Of a stretch of 64,000 nt of DNA, positions 34,565 through 43,688 are shown in pieces (the first letter of the stretch is position 1; each line of letters starts with the position of its first letter). The translations under genes and the position numbers were made by a program. Source of the DNA: Bacillus sp. FJAT-49711 (lineage in GTDB: Bacteria > Bacillota > Bacilli > Bacillales > Bacillaceae_C); NCBI RefSeq assembly GCF_018343715.1, contig NZ_JAGYPL010000004.1, positions 124,001 to 188,000 of the forward strand. Reading direction: 5' to 3'. Below the pieces are notes generated by a model, which searched no databases, was not told the origin of the DNA, and saw only the letters and a program-made list of their open reading frames with translations.

Positions 34565-35344
34565 CTAAATATCTCTTTTCATACTTTTAAAGCCTATATA
34601 TTTATGAGATTCCATTCCTATAATAGGTGCATATGTAACTCTGGGAGTGCTCTCTACAATTTTGAGTATTTGGTCTATCCTTATTACTTCAATAGAGAAA
34701 GGGTTACTCAAGATTAGATAATCAATTTTATCTTTAAATGTATGTATCCACTCTAATAAATCTTTGTCTGCACTTATTCTATATGACTCAAAAATTTCTG
34801 CTGGCTCATTTTCTTTGCTAATTGCAGTGTGAATATTAAAATCTATATAATCAAGTAGAAAAATACCATGTTTAGATGGAGACATTTTTTTCTCATAACT
34901 TTTTATATGTTTTAGCCAATTTTTCTTTATTGAATTTACAATATTAAGATGTGAGTGTTGTTCAAATGGGCGAGAAAATGATTTGCTTACTAGCATATCT
35001 GCTTTACTACTATCAAGATTACTTAAAAAAGTAGTTTCACTTTTCCTTTTTAAGTTCAAAGATTCTTGCTTCTGTTTTGCCCCTTTTTTTCCCTCTGAAG
35101 ATGAAGTAACTGCAAAATGTTCTATAAAACCATCTTCAAAAATAAAATCTGGAAATTCATTACTATTCTGATTAGGCTTAGCATCATTTAACCATTTTTG
35201 TAATTCATTATACTGTTGATCTGACATACCAAAACAATCTTCTTTGTTTATTTTACTTTTTACCAAATCCAAGCATCTTTGCTCTATGTTATCTTGGTTT
35301 TCTTGATTCTTACTCAATCTGTACACCCTTTCTATTTTTGTCAT
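34565..35344 (-). CDS. Hypothetical protein with possible nuclease-like N-terminal motif
   Basis: A 259-residue soluble protein that I cannot assign. Residues about 63-90 read NEFPDFIFEDGFIEHFAVTS followed by SSEGKKGAKQKQE. The spacing of PD, E and a polar strand end resembles the core of PD-(D/E)XK enzymes, but that is only a suggestion. The C-terminal half (EIFESYRISADKDLLEWIHTF, KIDYLILSNPFSIEVIRI) looks like an alpha/beta domain. AAAGGGTG lies upstream. It follows the HD-domain locus on the same strand. Confidence 0.5.
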   Translation of the reverse strand: MTKIERVYRLSKNQENQDNIEQRCLDLVKSKINKEDCFGMSDQQYNELQKWLNDAKPNQNSNEFPDFIFEDGFIEHFAVTSSSEGKKGAKQKQESLNLKRKSETTFLSNLDSSKADMLVSKSFSRPFEQHSHLNIVNSIKKNWLKHIKSYEKKMSPSKHGIFLLDYIDFNIHTAISKENEPAEIFESYRISADKDLLEWIHTFKDKIDYLILSNPFSIEVIRIDQILKIVESTPRVTYAPIIGMESHKYIGFKSMKRDI

Positions 35345-35555
35345 GGATTACTAATTTGTTATTTTGTAGACAGAAGTTTTATTAACTATACAATTATATC
35401 AACTAAGAACATACGGTTTCCTTACCCATTTGATGGCATCCTTCAAAAAAAGTCTTTTTAAACAAACCTTCCGCTCAATAATTTCAAAAAAATAAGTGAT
35501 AATCCATCTTGGACTATCACCTTTAATTACATCTCTTCACAAATATAAAATGAAT

Positions 35556-36069
35556 TTAACTTTCTACAATGACTTCTAAATCAAATGATAACTCAGATAA
35601 TTTTTGTAAAATCACATTCGCTTCATGGCTGTATTCCGTTATAGGTCTTCCGTTGCATGTCGGTAATCTACTATATACTTTTCTTATGCTTATAGGATAC
35701 CCACTTCCAGTTTTTTGATCATTTATTTGAATATTATAAGGTTCATAAAGTATTGTATTAATTAATTTCCTTGCTTCATTTGATCTGGATCCAGTTAACA
35801 TTGATAACACATCTGAATCCGTTAGACGTGGAAAAGCTACATGATCTTTGTTAGGTATGGTATCCCAATGTAGTTTTATAGCTTCTGCTAATAATCTATC
35901 AACGGCAACCATGTGAGGGGATAAAAAAAGCTTATGGTCTGCTAAAATCAGTTGCAGTAAATAAAGTCCAGTATCAATATCAGTATCGATTCCATCAGCA
36001 GTACAGTTTACCTTTGTTATTAATTTCTTTGGAAGTATTTCTATTCTACCTGACATATACGTATCCCTA
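35556..36069 (-). pseudogene. HD-domain phosphohydrolase, C-terminal half (split by IS605)
   Basis: The C-terminal 170 or so codons of an HD-domain protein whose N-terminal half is at 37901-38358. The frame has no proper start and reads RDTYMSGRIEILPKKLI directly after the insertion point. RDxYxSG is the stretch that follows the HD core in dNTPase/SAMHD1-like proteins. Joining 38358-37901 to 36069-35556 gives 972 bases, exactly 324 codons with no internal stop. The split almost certainly abolishes activity unless the element excises. Confidence 0.85.
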
Positions 36070-36138
36070 TTGAACCTCTCACGGCTAAAGCCGTAAGATT
36101 CCTAAGTACAGAAACCCATTGGCTTCTAATGGATTAGG

Positions 36139-37299
36139 CTATCCCACAGTTCCTGCGGTTAATCGCAATGCTTCATTGCGAAGATTGATACTTGCGTTAA
36201 GATCACGTTGATGAAGGCATTCGCATGATGGGCAAGTCCACTCACGCAACGCAAGATCCTTAACGGCTTTATGTTTATGACCACAATGAGAACAAAGTTG
36301 ACTGGAAGCAAAATTCCTTGCAACAAGGACGACTTGTTTTCCGTACCATTTTGCTTTATATTCCAACATCGTTCTGAATTGTGACCACGATACTTCACTG
36401 ATGGCCTTTGCAAGATGGACATTTTTAAGCATCTTTTTTACAGCTAAATCTTCCATCCCAATCAAGTCGTGGTTTTTGACAAGATGGGTGGAGATTTTAT
36501 GCAGCATATCCTGCCGTGAATTCGTGATTTTTTCATGGATCTTGGCGACCTTCACTCGTTGTTTATGCCAATTGGCGGAGCCTGCTTGTCGCCTGGATAG
36601 GACGCGTTGGGCGTTGGCTAACTTTTCCTCTAACGTGCGAAAAAACGTTGGATTTTTGTATACGGTTCCATCTGATAGAGTGGCAAAATCCTTTAATCCA
36701 ACATCGACCCCTATGGATGAACCTGTTTTGGGTAGGGGCTGTATATCCACTTCAGCAAGAATGGAAACAAAATATTTACCAGCAGGATTCCGTCGAATGG
36801 TGGCATTGATGATACGCCCATGAACTTCTCGACTTTTCGCAAAGCGTACAAGTCCCAGTTTTGGGAGTTTTATATGTTTGCCTAGCACGGCAATATTTCC
36901 ATTTACATATTTCGTTGTGTAGGATTGAACAGGATTTCTTTTTGACTTAAAGCGAGGCTCATCATTTTGCTTTTTGTAATATCTTCTATAGGCTTCATGG
37001 ACGATTTCAACCGATTTTTGCAAGGCGATGCTGTCTATTTCTTTCAAGAATGGATAGTGTTTCTTCAACTCTGGAAGAGCTTTAATCGATTTATTCTTAT
37101 GGAAAAATTCTCCTTTCCAGTTGTTCCTAGGGAGTTGTCCGTTTTGAACCATTTCCGCAACCATATGCCAATAGGCATCTTTCCCTTTTTGTTTTCCTAC
37201 AAAATAATTGTAAACAAATCGGCAACAACCGATAGTTTTGGCGATTAGGACTTCTTGAGTTTTAGTGGGATAGATTCTGAACTTATAGGCCCTGTTCAT
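36139..37299 (-). CDS. tnpB: TnpB, RNA-guided nuclease of IS605
   Basis: A 386-residue TnpB, the Cas12-like RNA-guided DNA nuclease of IS200/IS605 elements. All three RuvC residues are visible: Asp in SIGVDVGLKDFATLSDG, Glu in LIGMEDLAVKKM, and Asp in HQRDLNASINLRNEA. The zinc finger CSHCGHKHK...CPSC is intact. N-terminal NRAYKFRIYPTKTQ is the normal start, so ATG 37299 is chosen over an upstream in-frame start. It overlaps the end of tnpA by one base beyond the stop region. Its guide (omega) RNA should come from the 3' end of this gene and the element's right end. Confidence 0.93.
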   Translation of the reverse strand: MNRAYKFRIYPTKTQEVLIAKTIGCCRFVYNYFVGKQKGKDAYWHMVAEMVQNGQLPRNNWKGEFFHKNKSIKALPELKKHYPFLKEIDSIALQKSVEIVHEAYRRYYKKQNDEPRFKSKRNPVQSYTTKYVNGNIAVLGKHIKLPKLGLVRFAKSREVHGRIINATIRRNPAGKYFVSILAEVDIQPLPKTGSSIGVDVGLKDFATLSDGTVYKNPTFFRTLEEKLANAQRVLSRRQAGSANWHKQRVKVAKIHEKITNSRQDMLHKISTHLVKNHDLIGMEDLAVKKMLKNVHLAKAISEVSWSQFRTMLEYKAKWYGKQVVLVARNFASSQLCSHCGHKHKAVKDLALREWTCPSCECLHQRDLNASINLRNEALRLTAGTVG

Positions 37300-37312
37300 G
37301 ATCAAAGGATGC

Positions 37313-37714
37313 TCAGCTCCCCTTCTGATTTTGGATGTATTGTCGAATCTGGGTCTCTGTCTGTTCGCTTGCGGTTGCGACAAAATAAGAAGGGTTCCAG
37401 AGATGACCACCCCAGAGTGTCCCTTTTAACTCAGGGAACTCTTTAAATAGCAATCTAGCTGAAACCCCTTTTAATGCCTTGACTATCGTTGGGATAGAAT
37501 GTTGGGGAGTGCAGTCCACTAAGAGATGAAGATGATCTTGATCGATCTCTATTTCCAATATAGTAAAACCATTATCCGCTGCAATCTTATGAAGAAGTTC
37601 TTTTAACCTTACTTCAACATGGTTTACCAATACTTTATGACGATATTTTACACACCATACAAGATGATATTGGATCGTGTATACATATCCTCTTGCTTTT
37701 TTTATTTCTGCCAT
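37313..37714 (-). CDS. tnpA: TnpA, Y1 HUH transposase of IS200/IS605
   Basis: A 133-residue single-strand transposase. The HUH motif is DQDHLHLLVD near residue 57 and the catalytic Tyr lies in TETQIRQYIQNQ near the C-terminus. ARGYVYTIQYHLVWCVKYRHKVL is the usual N-terminus. ATG 37714 is chosen; an in-frame ATG at 37753 adds 13 atypical residues. It appears intact, so the element may still move. Confidence 0.93.
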   Translation of the reverse strand: MAEIKKARGYVYTIQYHLVWCVKYRHKVLVNHVEVRLKELLHKIAADNGFTILEIEIDQDHLHLLVDCTPQHSIPTIVKALKGVSARLLFKEFPELKGTLWGGHLWNPSYFVATASEQTETQIRQYIQNQKGS

Positions 37715-37900
37715 ATCAGTCACCTCAGATATCAGTGTACCATATGTTATCACCTTTTTGTGATTGAGCTACGATTATCCAAGGTCTAATATGCAATCTG
37801 TATTTTAACATATGTCAAATCGTTAACGTGACATGAAGTCACGCCCGATTCGAAGCGGATTCATCTCATGATTGAAATCACAAGAGTCCTCGGCCATATC

Positions 37901-38358
37901 ATAAAAATATCTAAATGGTTAATGCCTAAAATATTTCCTACTCTCGTTATCGCAGATTGTCCATTCAATAATTTAATGATCGCCTGAGGATCAATTTTGA
38001 ATTTTTGTAAAATAGAAGATATTTCATCCTTTAATATATATTGCTCTGTTAATTCGTGATGATTAAAACCTAAAGTTTCCTCAACAGCGTGAGAAAATGG
38101 CAAGTGCCCAATATCGTGTAGTAAAGCTGCAACTCGCAAGCTAATATCTTCAGGATAGAAAAATGCAGTTAATTTCCACACACCTACTGTATGTTCAAAT
38201 TTACTATGTACAACAGGTGAAACTAATGAACCAGCACCAAAATGGGCTAATTGTTTCAACCTCCTAACAGGTTTGCTTTTAAATAATTCGACTTCCCATA
38301 TAAAAGGTTTTATATAAGGATAGAGTGGTTCCGAGTATATTTCTATTTCTTGGTACAA
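37901..38358 (-). pseudogene. HD-domain phosphohydrolase, N-terminal half (split by IS605)
   Basis: The N-terminal 152 codons of an HD-domain protein. Starts at TTG with GGGAGAAG upstream. The metal motif is ALLHDIGHLPFSHAVE, preceded by SKFEHTVG, as in dGTPase/SAMHD1-type phosphohydrolases. Reading into the element adds about 13 foreign residues before a stop at 37861. The restored protein would be 323 residues and read GINHLDIFIRDTYMSG across the join. Confidence 0.85.
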
Positions 38359-38473
38359 TTATCTTCTCCCTAGATACTTAATAACTTTCCTTCTTTAATT
38401 GAATTGAGAAAAAAGTTCAATAACTCTTTTTAACTATAGTTCGTTACTTGAAGTACACTTCATCATAAAATTA

Positions 38474-39058
38474 TTATAACTCAACTCCATTTTTTTCAAT
38501 TAACCATTCTTTAAATTGATTTATTGTTTGAATATTATCTTGTACAACTGCTTCATAAATATCTACACTAAAAAATACTTTTCGATATTTATGATGGCTA
38601 TGCAATTGACTTTTTAAGTCTAATATTCTCTTTCTTTTTATAGAATCAATTTGACTATATAATTTTTCAAACTCACTTAGTTTTTTCTGAAATTCTCTTG
38701 AGCTAATTGCCCAAATATCAATTTTCCATTGCTGTCCAAAAAAGGTTGTATATACTCCCCAATATAAACCTTTTGGTAGATGTGGTGTTCTTCCAATTAA
38801 TTCATTTCTAAAACTCATTTTTGCTGGTTTTAAATTAATTGAAATTTCTTTACCTAATTCGAAAAATAGTTCGTCGTTCATTCTGTCTGATTCAAGGTAA
38901 ATATCTAAATCTCTCCAAGTCATCATTTTTAACAAGTAACTACCACTTATATGTGGATTACCATATTTTTTTAAAATGTTAAACAACCCCAGAGTGTAAA
39001 GAATTTCATTGGCTTCTCTTGTTATCATTAAATTCAAATCTTCTATATCGTTACTCAC
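38474..39058 (-). CDS. Nucleotidyltransferase-like protein
   Basis: A 194-residue protein with a nucleotidyltransferase signature: ISGSYLLKMMTWRDLDIYLE (GS...DxD) near residue 37, and the third acidic residue perhaps in QQWKIDIWAI. Usually transfers NMP to a small molecule or protein. The start is taken at GTG 39058, which has GGGAGGA six bases upstream; a longer frame to 39157 has no such site. It lies between the HD gene and a CoaB-like gene on the same strand. Confidence 0.7.
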   Translation of the reverse strand: MSNDIEDLNLMITREANEILYTLGLFNILKKYGNPHISGSYLLKMMTWRDLDIYLESDRMNDELFFELGKEISINLKPAKMSFRNELIGRTPHLPKGLYWGVYTTFFGQQWKIDIWAISSREFQKKLSEFEKLYSQIDSIKRKRILDLKSQLHSHHKYRKVFFSVDIYEAVVQDNIQTINQFKEWLIEKNGVEL

Positions 39059-39223
39059 AATAAATCCTCCCAATGAAAATAAATATTGTATGTAAATGTC
39101 ATTGGTATATTCCGTATCTTTCTTTAAAATACCTGCTTCAACCTTCTTAAGAAGCAAAATAAGTACTTCAACAAAAAAGGTGGCCTTAAAACTTTTAAAT
39201 ATCCTTTTTGTTGAAGATGAAAG

Positions 39224-39904
39224 TTAGTTTATATAATCTGCAAGTAAATTCATTAAACCCTCTGCTGTATCCTTTTTACTAATGTATTTTTGGGGTGTCT
39301 GAAATTTTGAAACAATATAATGTTCTGCTTCTTCACCATATAGTGATCCTGTTTTATTAGCGACCATAATTTCAGCATTCGACGCAGTCATCCGGAGTTT
39401 TGCTCTTTCAAATAAATACTCAATATCATCAGTATGTTCTAACTTAAACCCTATAAGTAATAAGTTTGGATTCCATTTTTTTATTTGCGATAATACTTTC
39501 GGTGCCTTTTTAAAATGAATGATAGGAGGTTCATCACTAGACATTTTTCCCGTCTCCAAAATTGGATTTCCTTGTGGGTCCAATATTTTATCAACAACCC
39601 AATCTGAACCAGCAGCTGCCATTATCACTGCATCAATATGTTCAGTTTGTACAATCTTTTTGATCTTTTCACCTAAATCATTTATTCCCTCAAATTGGAT
39701 AAAACGTAGTTTTTTATGATGTTCAGGCAGTTTTGCAAAGTAGCCGTGTAAATAAATTACCTCTGCTTCTTTATTCAATGCTTCTTCAGCTAAATAACAC
39801 CCAATAGTTCCTTTTGCCAAATTAGTATGTCCTCTAACGTTATCCCATTTTTCAAGTGTCCCTCCACTTGTTATCAAAATCTTTTTTCCTTTTAAAGAAC
39901 TCAT
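39224..39904 (-). CDS. Stand-alone CoaB-like (phosphopantothenoylcysteine synthetase) protein
   Basis: A 226-residue protein with the DFP/CoaB fold. ILITSGGTLEKWDNVRGHTNLAKGT corresponds to the CoaB nucleotide loop (TAGGTxExIDxVRxITNxSSG), followed by DAVIMAAAGSDW and FKKAPKVLSQIKKWNPNLLLIGFKLE. The usual CoaC flavoprotein half is missing. Normal Bacillus makes a fused CoaBC, so this is likely a paralogue with another acid-amine ligation role. ATG after AGGTGATG. It lies upstream of the nucleotidyltransferase in the same direction. Confidence 0.75.
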   Translation of the reverse strand: MSSLKGKKILITSGGTLEKWDNVRGHTNLAKGTIGCYLAEEALNKEAEVIYLHGYFAKLPEHHKKLRFIQFEGINDLGEKIKKIVQTEHIDAVIMAAAGSDWVVDKILDPQGNPILETGKMSSDEPPIIHFKKAPKVLSQIKKWNPNLLLIGFKLEHTDDIEYLFERAKLRMTASNAEIMVANKTGSLYGEEAEHYIVSKFQTPQKYISKKDTAEGLMNLLADYIN

Positions 39905-40085
39905 AACATCACCTTCTACAAAATTACTTATTAGTACATATGCTTCTTAACAAGTTATACAACTTCCTTTAAATATACGAATAATCTCTTGTGTAATAAG
40001 ATCTCTATTATTGTAATCCTTACTAAATCACCTAAGATTTTAATAGGCCTCCAACAATATTCTCCTATCATTCTTATAAGAATTT

Positions 40086-40874
40086 TTAGTTGAATCTACT
40101 TGTAATCCATTCCGTCCACATATCAAAAGTATTTAAAGGTAGGTTCTTCTCGTGACCAACTCCGTTAATCTTAATTATGTCTACACTATCTGAACCATTA
40201 GATTTTAATTTATTATAGAATCTTTCAGTATGATACGGGCGAATAACAGTATCTTTTTCTCCGTGTATAAGCAGAAGAGATTTTTTCAGAAGAACTTCCA
40301 AGTAATTATAAGGGTTACACCGATGAGTTCCTCTTAAAAATTTCTCCCATTCAATATCATCTAAATTTCGAAATACATTTTCATGGCATCTTTTCAAATA
40401 AGGGTACAGTGTTGTTAAATCATCTTCGGGATTTAAAGGGTCTTTATTTTGAAGGTGAGGTTCTAACAATGGACTAAAAACAATAGTAGCATCCGATAAC
40501 TGGGATATCCCTTGAGCGCACATTGCGATTCCGCCGCCATAACTATGTCCTATTAAAATAAGATGGTTAATATCCAACTTTACTTCCTGTTGAGATGCGA
40601 GATCGAATGTTTTCTGTTTAGATAGTAACTCAAGCCCTAACAATGCACCATCTAGAGAAGTGGAGGGGCCAAAATCCCCATAGCTTTGCCAGCTTCCTGG
40701 ATAACGTGGATGTAAAACGGTATATCCAGCTTCTGAAAGTTTGCTTCCTATCAATCCATCCTTAGGTTGATTTGGTAAGCCCGAGAGCCACACGATTCCA
40801 ATTTTATTATTCTTCTCAGTACTCGGTAAATATAAATCACCTAGAACATCTTTATTTCGCACAAATGCCAGCAT
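40086..40874 (-). CDS. Alpha/beta hydrolase
   Basis: A 262-residue alpha/beta-hydrolase fold enzyme without signal peptide. The nucleophile elbow is LIGHSYGGGIAM near residue 112. The acid is in LLIHGEKDTVIRPYH near 208 and the His in INGVGHEKNLP near 243, so the triad is complete. Similar to dienelactone hydrolase or acyl-peptidase-like proteins; substrate unknown. Confidence 0.85.
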   Translation of the reverse strand: MLAFVRNKDVLGDLYLPSTEKNNKIGIVWLSGLPNQPKDGLIGSKLSEAGYTVLHPRYPGSWQSYGDFGPSTSLDGALLGLELLSKQKTFDLASQQEVKLDINHLILIGHSYGGGIAMCAQGISQLSDATIVFSPLLEPHLQNKDPLNPEDDLTTLYPYLKRCHENVFRNLDDIEWEKFLRGTHRCNPYNYLEVLLKKSLLLIHGEKDTVIRPYHTERFYNKLKSNGSDSVDIIKINGVGHEKNLPLNTFDMWTEWITSRFN

Positions 40875-40911
40875 TTTATCACCCCAGCTAGATGAACCTA
40901 ATAAGTACCTT

Positions 40912-41393
40912 TTATTTAGGTAATTCTTTGATTCTTACATTCTGTTTCAATTTAAGTAATTCATTTTCAGGGATACTCTTTGTGAATTTATCCAATTTAA
41001 TCGAAGGGAACCAATCAATATCGGAAGAACTCTCTCCATACTTAATAGTATGGGTTACAGTATTTGAAGACATATATATATATTGTGATGAACTAGTGGA
41101 TTTACTGTAACACTTTCCCCTTCATTAAGGCAACGTAAGACGGGTTCACCATTCGGACTGATTTCTGCATATACAATCCAGCCTGATTGTACAACATAAA
41201 ATTCCGATAATATTTTGTGGTAATGACTGTTCTGCCAAGCACCATTTTCTGCTGCCACTGTGCGACAATAAGAACTACCATCGAAACTAACTAATCTATA
41301 TCGCTTTTCACCATTATTCATAAGTTCAAAATTCACCTCTATACCTGATGAATTTGCTTCTTCGATACTAATCTTTTTTGGATTATAATGCAT
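40912..41393 (-). pseudogene. Cupin-like protein frameshifted in an AT dinucleotide repeat
   Basis: From ATG 41393 (AAAGGGG upstream) the protein reads MHYNPKKISIEEANSSGIEV to a cupin-like core (QNSHYHKILSEFYVVQSG, GESVTVNPLVHHNIY). At 41073-41084 an (AT)6 run shifts the frame and a stop follows within seven codons (41055). Removing one AT unit continues through SSNTVTHTIKYGESSSDIDW to a stop at 40912. The 482-base span is two more than a multiple of three, fitting one extra unit. The truncated product loses about 50 residues. Confidence 0.75.
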
Positions 41394-41502
41394 ATAAGTT
41401 CGCCCCTTTTTCCTCACATAGTAAGCTTGACCTCTATGAATAATTGTAACAACCCATTATCATACGCTGGCATCTTGTGTTTAGCATATTAACATCAACA
41501 AA

Positions 41503-41511
41503 GCGTTAATC
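41503..41511. repeat. GCGTTAATC repeat, copy D (single arm)
   Basis: GCGTTAATCCT matches the left arm of the hairpin repeat at 29779, without a clear right arm. Confidence 0.4.
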
Positions 41512-41550
41512 CTAATTCATGATATCCCCATATATCTAATATGATTAAAA

Positions 41551-42043
41551 TTACCACTCCACACTTCTTAAATCGGGAGCATAATGGAACATTTCATTTA
41601 TTGTTAAACCCTCTGACGAAAATTTATTAAAAGCACTCACAACTTCTTTACTATTCTCACCAACTTTCCATATTGATGAAAGGAATAGAGACAAACCGTA
41701 CTTGGTGATGTTAACTCCATTTTGTAAAGCTAACTGAAACATTTTAACACTCTCTTCATATCTTCCAACTATATTAAAAGTACAGCCTATATTATGTAAT
41801 AAGACACTCATTGATGCCTTTGTAAGACGGGAACCACTGAGATATTCCCAACTGCCTAAAACATCGCTATCCTTTTTTATCCTCTACAATTGAATAAAGA
41901 ACTTCTTTAACTTTTTGAGCAGTTAAATATTTTATATTTTTTATTAAGTCATTTACATGTTGCTGTTCACCCGTGATAAAAGCTTTCTCAAATAAAAGTG
42001 TAATATATGTAAACTCCGCAAAGATAATATTTTCCCAATCCTT
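41551..42043 (-). pseudogene. TPR-containing regulator-like gene, truncated and frameshifted
   Basis: Two minus-strand frames meet at a six-A tract (41873-41878): DWENIIFAEFTYITLLFEKA through VLYSIVEDKK, then DSDVLGSWEYLSGSRLTKAS and a tetratricopeptide-like part, LLHNIGCTFNIVGRYEESVKMF. Removing one A joins them. A stop lies upstream of the first part, so the N-terminus is lost. The helical repeats recall Rap/AimR/PlcR-type peptide-responsive regulators, but no DNA-binding domain is present to confirm it. Confidence 0.6.
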
Positions 42044-42219
42044 TTACTCTTCTATTTAAACTAACGGGTTCCGTTCAGAAGTATAAACCAGCCTTATAAC
42101 ACTAGAAAACTCATTTTAGTCATATAATTAGCACTTATTTTTCATTACTTACATTGAATGGTATAAAGTGGTTAATACATTGGCAATTTAGCATACCAAA
42201 CCGAATATCAGATATAGAA

Positions 42220-42432
42220 TTAAAATTGATTATCACTCGTTCTCTTTTTTTTATCACTAAAATGCTTCCAAAGATGATAAGTTAGCCAAAACAAGACTAT
42301 ATCTATCCATCCCAAAATTAAAAACACCTTATAATTGTTACCGATAAAAATATAAAGTAGTACCAACACGATTGCAAATGGAGGTAAAAGAATCCAATAA
42401 CGTTTATCATTGAATGTTTTTAAATTAAACAT
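42220..42432 (-). CDS. Small two-helix membrane protein
   Basis: 70 residues with two hydrophobic segments (about 13-31 and 37-54) and a basic tail. GGAGAGAT lies upstream of ATG. Not recognised. Confidence 0.55.
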   Translation of the reverse strand: MFNLKTFNDKRYWILLPPFAIVLVLLYIFIGNNYKVFLILGWIDIVLFWLTYHLWKHFSDKKKRTSDNQF

Positions 42433-42768
42433 AGTATATCTCTCCAGTTTAGTATCCCTATGTTATTACCAGTATATTTATATTTAACAATCTTGCCCGA
42501 TTCTGGCGTATTGCTATGCTGTAAATGCACCATAAAATTAAAGATTGAATGACTCCAAAATTACAGCATTAATTTTCTTAATATGCAAAAATCAATATTG
42601 GCAAGATATTAAGTGTTACAACCTGCCAGAAATAATGTTTTTGTGTTTCGTATTATAGGTATCACATTCAATTGGCTTATATCCCCGCAATCCTCAAAAC
42701 GTTTTTAAACTTTACCCCAGCTGAATGGGTATTAGCGTTTTTACATTTTTGCAATACACCCTTCTCCC
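42433..42768. other. Intergenic region, nothing recognised
   Basis: About 335 AT-rich bases without a supported gene or terminator. Confidence 0.4.
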
Positions 42769-42924
42769 TTAATTATTATTTTTGAGATTCTCGTCATTAT
42801 CATAAAAAGCATTCGCTATATCATAAAGAATATTAATAATTTCATCATTTTGTTTTTTTAATTGCAACAATATTTTTATAACCGATGCAATCCCACAAAG
42901 AATTAAAATTAATAAAATAAACAA
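42769..42924 (-). CDS. 51-residue single-helix membrane peptide
   Basis: Reads MFILLILILCGIASVIKILL as a membrane helix, then QLKKQNDEIINILYDIANAF. Same design as the 54-residue peptide at 27352 (MFILLII..., ...QNEVLIETL). TTG 42924 is preferred as start because AGGGGTGA lies just upstream; GTG at 42933 overlaps that site. Confidence 0.5.
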   Translation of the reverse strand: MFILLILILCGIASVIKILLQLKKQNDEIINILYDIANAFYDNDENLKNNN

Positions 42925-43032
42925 TTTCTTCACCCCTAAAAATATTGCTTAATTATTGATTTTTAGCGTGAATGCAATAACCTTTGGTTTTACACAATAT
43001 GGAAACTTTTCTTGAAGAGTGGATGTCAATTT

Positions 43033-43218
43033 TTATTCCAGAATGGTGCCGATATGTTCAGTAAATTTCTGAGGTGTCATTGAATTGTTTTCTACTAATC
43101 TTTCAATTTCTTTAAGAAATATATCAGGTTGTTCCTATCCTTGTTTCTCATCCCAGCCAGCATAATCATGGTGAGTAATATCAATTATTTTGTTAAATAT
43201 AGCGATATATTCAATCAT
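43033..43218 (-). pseudogene. 61-codon gene with one in-frame TAG
   Basis: From ATG 43218 (GGTGAGG upstream): MIEYIAIFNKIIDITHHDYA, GWDEKQG, TAG at 43137-43135, then EQPDIFLKEIERLVENNSMT to a stop at 43033. A single change (for example TGG to TAG) explains it. Family not recognised. Confidence 0.6.
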
Positions 43219-43688
43219 TAATCCTCACCTTTTCAACATAAAATTTTTAAAAATTGGATTCTCTAACGCTTACTCCTGAGTCAATTTCAATCCATTGCCG
43301 CTTTCACCCATCTCCTTATTAATTTTATCTATTCTGTAATACTTGGAAAATACCTTCTTCAACAACATATGCAACAATTTGTTAGATAAAAAACAAGCTA
43401 TTAAAATGAAAGTTAGAAAACGACTTAATGCATTCAGCTAGTAGAAATCAACGAGTTTCCATATTAGAGTGCCCCCAACATTTCCGAAATTTTGTACATT
43501 AAGAATTCCTGTATGTTAAGGAACTGGGCTTAAGATACAGTTTATTTTTTATTTAAGAATCTAAGTATATTAGCTGGTTCTTTTTCGAATCAAACTTTTA
43601 TGCCCCAGAAGATTTCATTTGATAAGGTTATGTCTGGGGTACATTTTAGAACGTTTTCGATGCTTTTTAAAATAATTTCACCAATATA
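43219..43688. other. Intergenic region upstream of the ECF sigma gene
   Basis: A minus-strand frame near 43275-43435 reads FLTFILIACFLSNKLLHMLL and FSKYYRIDKINKEMGE to a stop. It has a membrane-helix start but no start codon, so it may be a remnant. No other feature. Confidence 0.35.

Larger units (their letters stand above)
36070..37900 (-). mobile_element. IS200/IS605 family element with tnpA and tnpB
   Basis: A 1,831-bp element on the minus strand. The right end finishes TTCAA at 36070 and has a subterminal hairpin ACGGC/GCCGT (36081-36095). The left end begins GATATGG at 37900 just after TTTTTAT in the host, with a hairpin CGTGAC/GTCACG near 37830-37845. There are no inverted repeats or target duplication, as usual for this family. 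The boundaries are fixed by the restored host reading frame, so they may be off by a base or two. Confidence 0.85.

Noticed and set aside
37861-37900. C-terminal tail IWPRTLVISIMR of the HD protein taken as real
   Set aside because: It is encoded by the left end of the IS605 element; the host frame continues after the element.
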